Origin: Ilyonectria destructans
Taxonomy: Eukaryota > Ascomycota > Sordariomycetes > Hypocreales > Nectriaceae
Assembly: GCA_020740775.1 (NCBI GenBank)
Contig: JAHEWK010000011.1
Coordinates: forward strand, 62,001-126,000
Direction: 5' to 3'
Length of the DNA: 64,000 bases
Positions 61,583 through 64,000 of this stretch are shown piece after piece (within the stretch, counting starts at the first letter, position 1; every line of letters starts with the position of its first letter). Position numbers and translations under genes: made by a program. The notes below the pieces were generated by a model, which did no database searches, was not told the origin of the DNA, and was given only the letters and a program-made list of their open reading frames with translations.

Positions 61583-62423
61583 AGAAACCAACACTTGTGT
61601 CATTGGTCGAGGCAGTCCCTGGTTCTCTCGAGAGTCCCCTTCGGCGGGGAGGATATGTACAGTAAATAGAGTGGATGGACAAGGGTCTTTGATTTAGCTC
61701 TGGGTCTTCCAGCCGAACGAACTTCTGTCTCTCCTCCATCGAAATGCGCTCCCCTTCCCAAACGTGTGAACCTTACCTAACGAATCGACTGCCCTGGTTA
61801 CTCAAGACGATAGTTTTCGTGTGGATAGCATCGCGCTTTAGGCGAAGAGCATGCCGCGCGCGGTTTCGTCAAGAAGCTCACGCTTCAAAGCGAGTCAAGC
61901 AACGAGCCTAGGCGTGTAGGCTTAGATATCAGGTCCAGACATGTCCAGCCGTGGATTCCGTGCTCAAGCTTTGTTGCCGACGTCGCACTGAGCTGATAGT
62001 TTAGTGTCAAAGTACCTAGCTGGCAGTGCTTCAGCAAAAACAGGAGGAGAAGTAAACATTTGCTAGGTAGTCTACGATTCTCCATGGCCTTTTTTTCTTT
62101 TTTTTTGGGGGTAAGCCCTGGTCACCCTCACGGTCATATCATCTTCGCAGATTTCGCATCTACAAAGGCCTCAACTGATCTGCGCGGGTCATTTGGTCGA
62201 GGAACAGCATCCCTACTAACATCGACATTTATGTTCTTCGATAAAATTCCTGGTCTACATCTGAGATATTACATCGCATCGCACAGTGCAGTTCCAATAC
62301 CAGAGGCGGAACCCTAAACGTCAGAGGCATTTACTTCAGTAGTGTTTTGCGAAGAGCCGAGTCGCCAGGTTGTCTAGCACCACTCAACGATATGTCATCC
62401 TTCTCAACCGAGCTGTGAGTCAA
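61583..62423. other. Convergent spacer of about 840 bp, no gene
   Basis: 3' regions of the GH79 and transporter genes. A T/G-rich tract is near 62092-62112. No repeat or gene is supported. Confidence 0.4.
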
Positions 62424-63975
62424 TTAGGTGGTCGCTTGAATCTGCATCGCGGCTTGTTGCTCTCGGAGAGCGACTTGTGTAGATGTTTCTGTCTTGTGGA
62501 ACCTCCAGGGTCGAATCTTGCGCTCGAATAGCTCGTCGAGCTCAGCAGCGGAGCGACTTTTGAAGAAAATGAATTAGCAGGATGCAAGAAAACATAAGAC
62601 TCCATGCAAGAAGTGAGAGGCGAGGAAAGCACGTACCCGGTAGTCTCTGGTATCAACAACCACACAGCTATCACGCAGGGAGCGCCAACACCAACGTAGA
62701 ACCAACCGACTTTCAGACCCCAGTCCCATTGACCTTTATTGACCATGTAGGGAGTGAGGACGTTCATAACAACCCCAATAGTGGTGTTACAGGCAGATCC
62801 GAGGCCGGCTGTGTAGACACGCAGACGTTGGGACGAAGTTTCTCCTAGGTAAGCCCAACCAGCAGCTCCGACCATTGTATTGCCGATGTCTACACTCACA
62901 AGGTCAGCTACTACCCTTTCGGTATAAGGACTGTAAGAACTCACTCCAGAGACAGGCAAAGACAATAAGAACGTAATTCGACGCCGCGGTGTCAGGTGAC
63001 ACGCTGAGAATACCGATGGCCAGGCATGTGAGCCAGGAAATGGTCACTCCATAACAGGCAACCCATCGGCGACCCCAACGGTCGGATGTGAGGATCAGGA
63101 AGATGACGGTGGCGAGGCCCAAAGACGTGGTGATACAGGTAATGGTGAAGGGGTCGCCGACGCCAGCCTGCTGGAAGAAGTAGGCCGCAAAGGTAGAAAA
63201 TAGGGTTAAGCCGGTAAATTGCTGGGAGCCCAAGCACAGGACGGAGATGAGCGTCCGCAATCCATCCGTTCCTCGGAAGACGTTGTAGAACTTCTCACGC
63301 CGCATTTCCTCGGCGAGTGCTTTTTCGTGCTCCACCGTCATGGCCAACAGCTGGTATGCGCGGTCGACGTCGTAGCCTGGCACGCCTCGGTTGATTCTTA
63401 GAAGTTGCTTCTTAGCACTCTTCTCTTTGCCCTTAGCAGCTAACCAGGCAGGCGACTCGGGCAGGACAATGTAGATGATGCTCATGAGCCCGAGTTGACC
63501 CCACTGAGTCAGGATGGGGATACGGAAGTTGTAAGGATCAGATTCTGACAAGACCTGGAGAGCTACTGGGGCGAAAAAGACACCCACACTGAACCAGAAG
63601 GGGTAGGCCATTAATAGACCACCACGGATGCGGATAGGAGCAAGCTCTGCAATATATGTCGGGAGCGTGATCTGCAGTGAGCCAACGCCGACACCAGCCA
63701 GCAATTTGCCCACCAGCCAGACTGGCCATGTCTCTGCAACGGTCTCGCATATAATGCTAGTAGCGAGGATAAACCATAGCCAGTACATGGCAACTTTCCG
63801 ACCGAAGTTATTAGAGACAAACGGGATGCTACCATGGCCTATCATTTGACCGACTGACATGATAGAGCTCCAGGCGCTGAGGATAGAGGAAGCCAAGACA
63901 GGCGTGCCATCCTTGAGGGTTTGGGTGGCAAACTTCTCAACGAAGCCGGGATTGGCAATGACGTTGCCGTTCATG
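62424..63975 (-). CDS. MFS sugar transporter, partial (5' end beyond window)
   Basis: Visible exons: complement(62424..62556, 62637..62889, 62945..63975). The 5' exon seems to start after an acceptor (AACAG at about 63976), and the first TM segment with the usual N-terminus is missing, so the gene continues past the window; the visible MNGNVIANPGF corresponds to the segment after TM1. Family signs: NFGRKVAMYW, PESPAWLAAKGK, SDRWGRRWV, AGWAYLGETSS and IPETTGRSAAELDELFE. About 11 membrane segments are visible. It belongs to the sugar-porter branch, closest in style to fungal disaccharide or hexose permeases; substrate not decidable. The cytosolic tail is about 40 residues. Confidence 0.88.
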
Positions 63976-64000
63976 CTGTTCGAATGCGTTTGTCAACATT

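Noticed and set aside
59654..63975. GH79 and sugar transporter as part of the Starship cargo
   Set aside because: They lie outside the captain's 5' side, beyond the AT-rich block. A captain normally reads into its element, so these are more likely resident genes.
1..64000. tRNA and rRNA genes
   Set aside because: I saw no cloverleaf with intact A and B boxes and no rRNA core sequence. A covariance-model scan would be needed to exclude a divergent tRNA.

Overview
The window is nuclear DNA of a filamentous ascomycete (Pezizomycotina). The evidence is short GT-AG introns of about 45-70 bp with CTRAY branch points, a chromodomain Ty3/Gypsy retrotransposon, Tad-like LINE pieces, an extremely AT-rich block that looks RIP-mutated, and fungal families such as DUF3435, DUF3723, DUF3716 and GH79. 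I cannot fix the genus from sequence alone.

The main reading is that roughly 6-47 kb is the body of a Starship-type giant transposon, or several nested or decayed ones. An apparently intact five-exon DUF3435 tyrosine recombinase (captain) lies at 44194-46633. Its 5' end faces an AT-rich block and it is transcribed leftward into the region, which is the expected captain position. The same region holds three of the four classic Starship auxiliary genes side by side: DUF3723 (11993-15091), a patatin-like protein (15142-17654) and a ferric-reductase-like gene (17904-19844). Two further captain traces are present: an in-frame 476-residue captain N-terminus fused to seven 36-residue repeats (5777-7307), and a decayed captain C-terminal zinc finger (36745-36905).

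Layout. 1-2432: 3' half of a Tad-like LINE. 2.5-5 kb: F-box protein and an ankyrin protein. 5.8-7.3 kb: captain-derived fusion. 7.6-11.3 kb: small intron-containing orphan genes and a secreted Thr-rich protein. 12-20 kb: DUF3723, PLP and FRE block. 20-27.8 kb: unknown cargo, including two MADS-like small proteins, a 593-residue duplicated-domain protein and a C2H2 protein. 28-31 kb: a duplicated non-coding repeat around a small basic protein and a Myb/SANT-like ORF. 31-36.5 kb: ankyrin paralogues 1 and 2, a four-TM protein, an unknown gene, a 41-bp minisatellite and a DUF3716 protein. 38-41.2 kb: protein kinase fused to near-identical ankyrin repeats. 41.4-43.3 kb: LINE fragment ending in the promoter of ankyrin paralogue 3. 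44-46.6 kb: captain. 47062-55516: a young Gypsy element (identical 442-bp LTRs, 5-bp target duplication) inside an AT-rich repeat that resumes at 55517-59000. 59.6-64 kb: ordinary genome with a secreted GH79 glycosidase and an MFS sugar transporter.

Genes likely to work together: captain and auxiliary genes for movement of the large element; the kinase-ankyrin and ankyrin paralogues as possible rapidly evolving recognition or regulatory cargo (inference); GH79 plus sugar transporter for release and uptake of carbohydrate. Exon joins were built by hand from reading-frame continuity and splice motifs and need RNA evidence.
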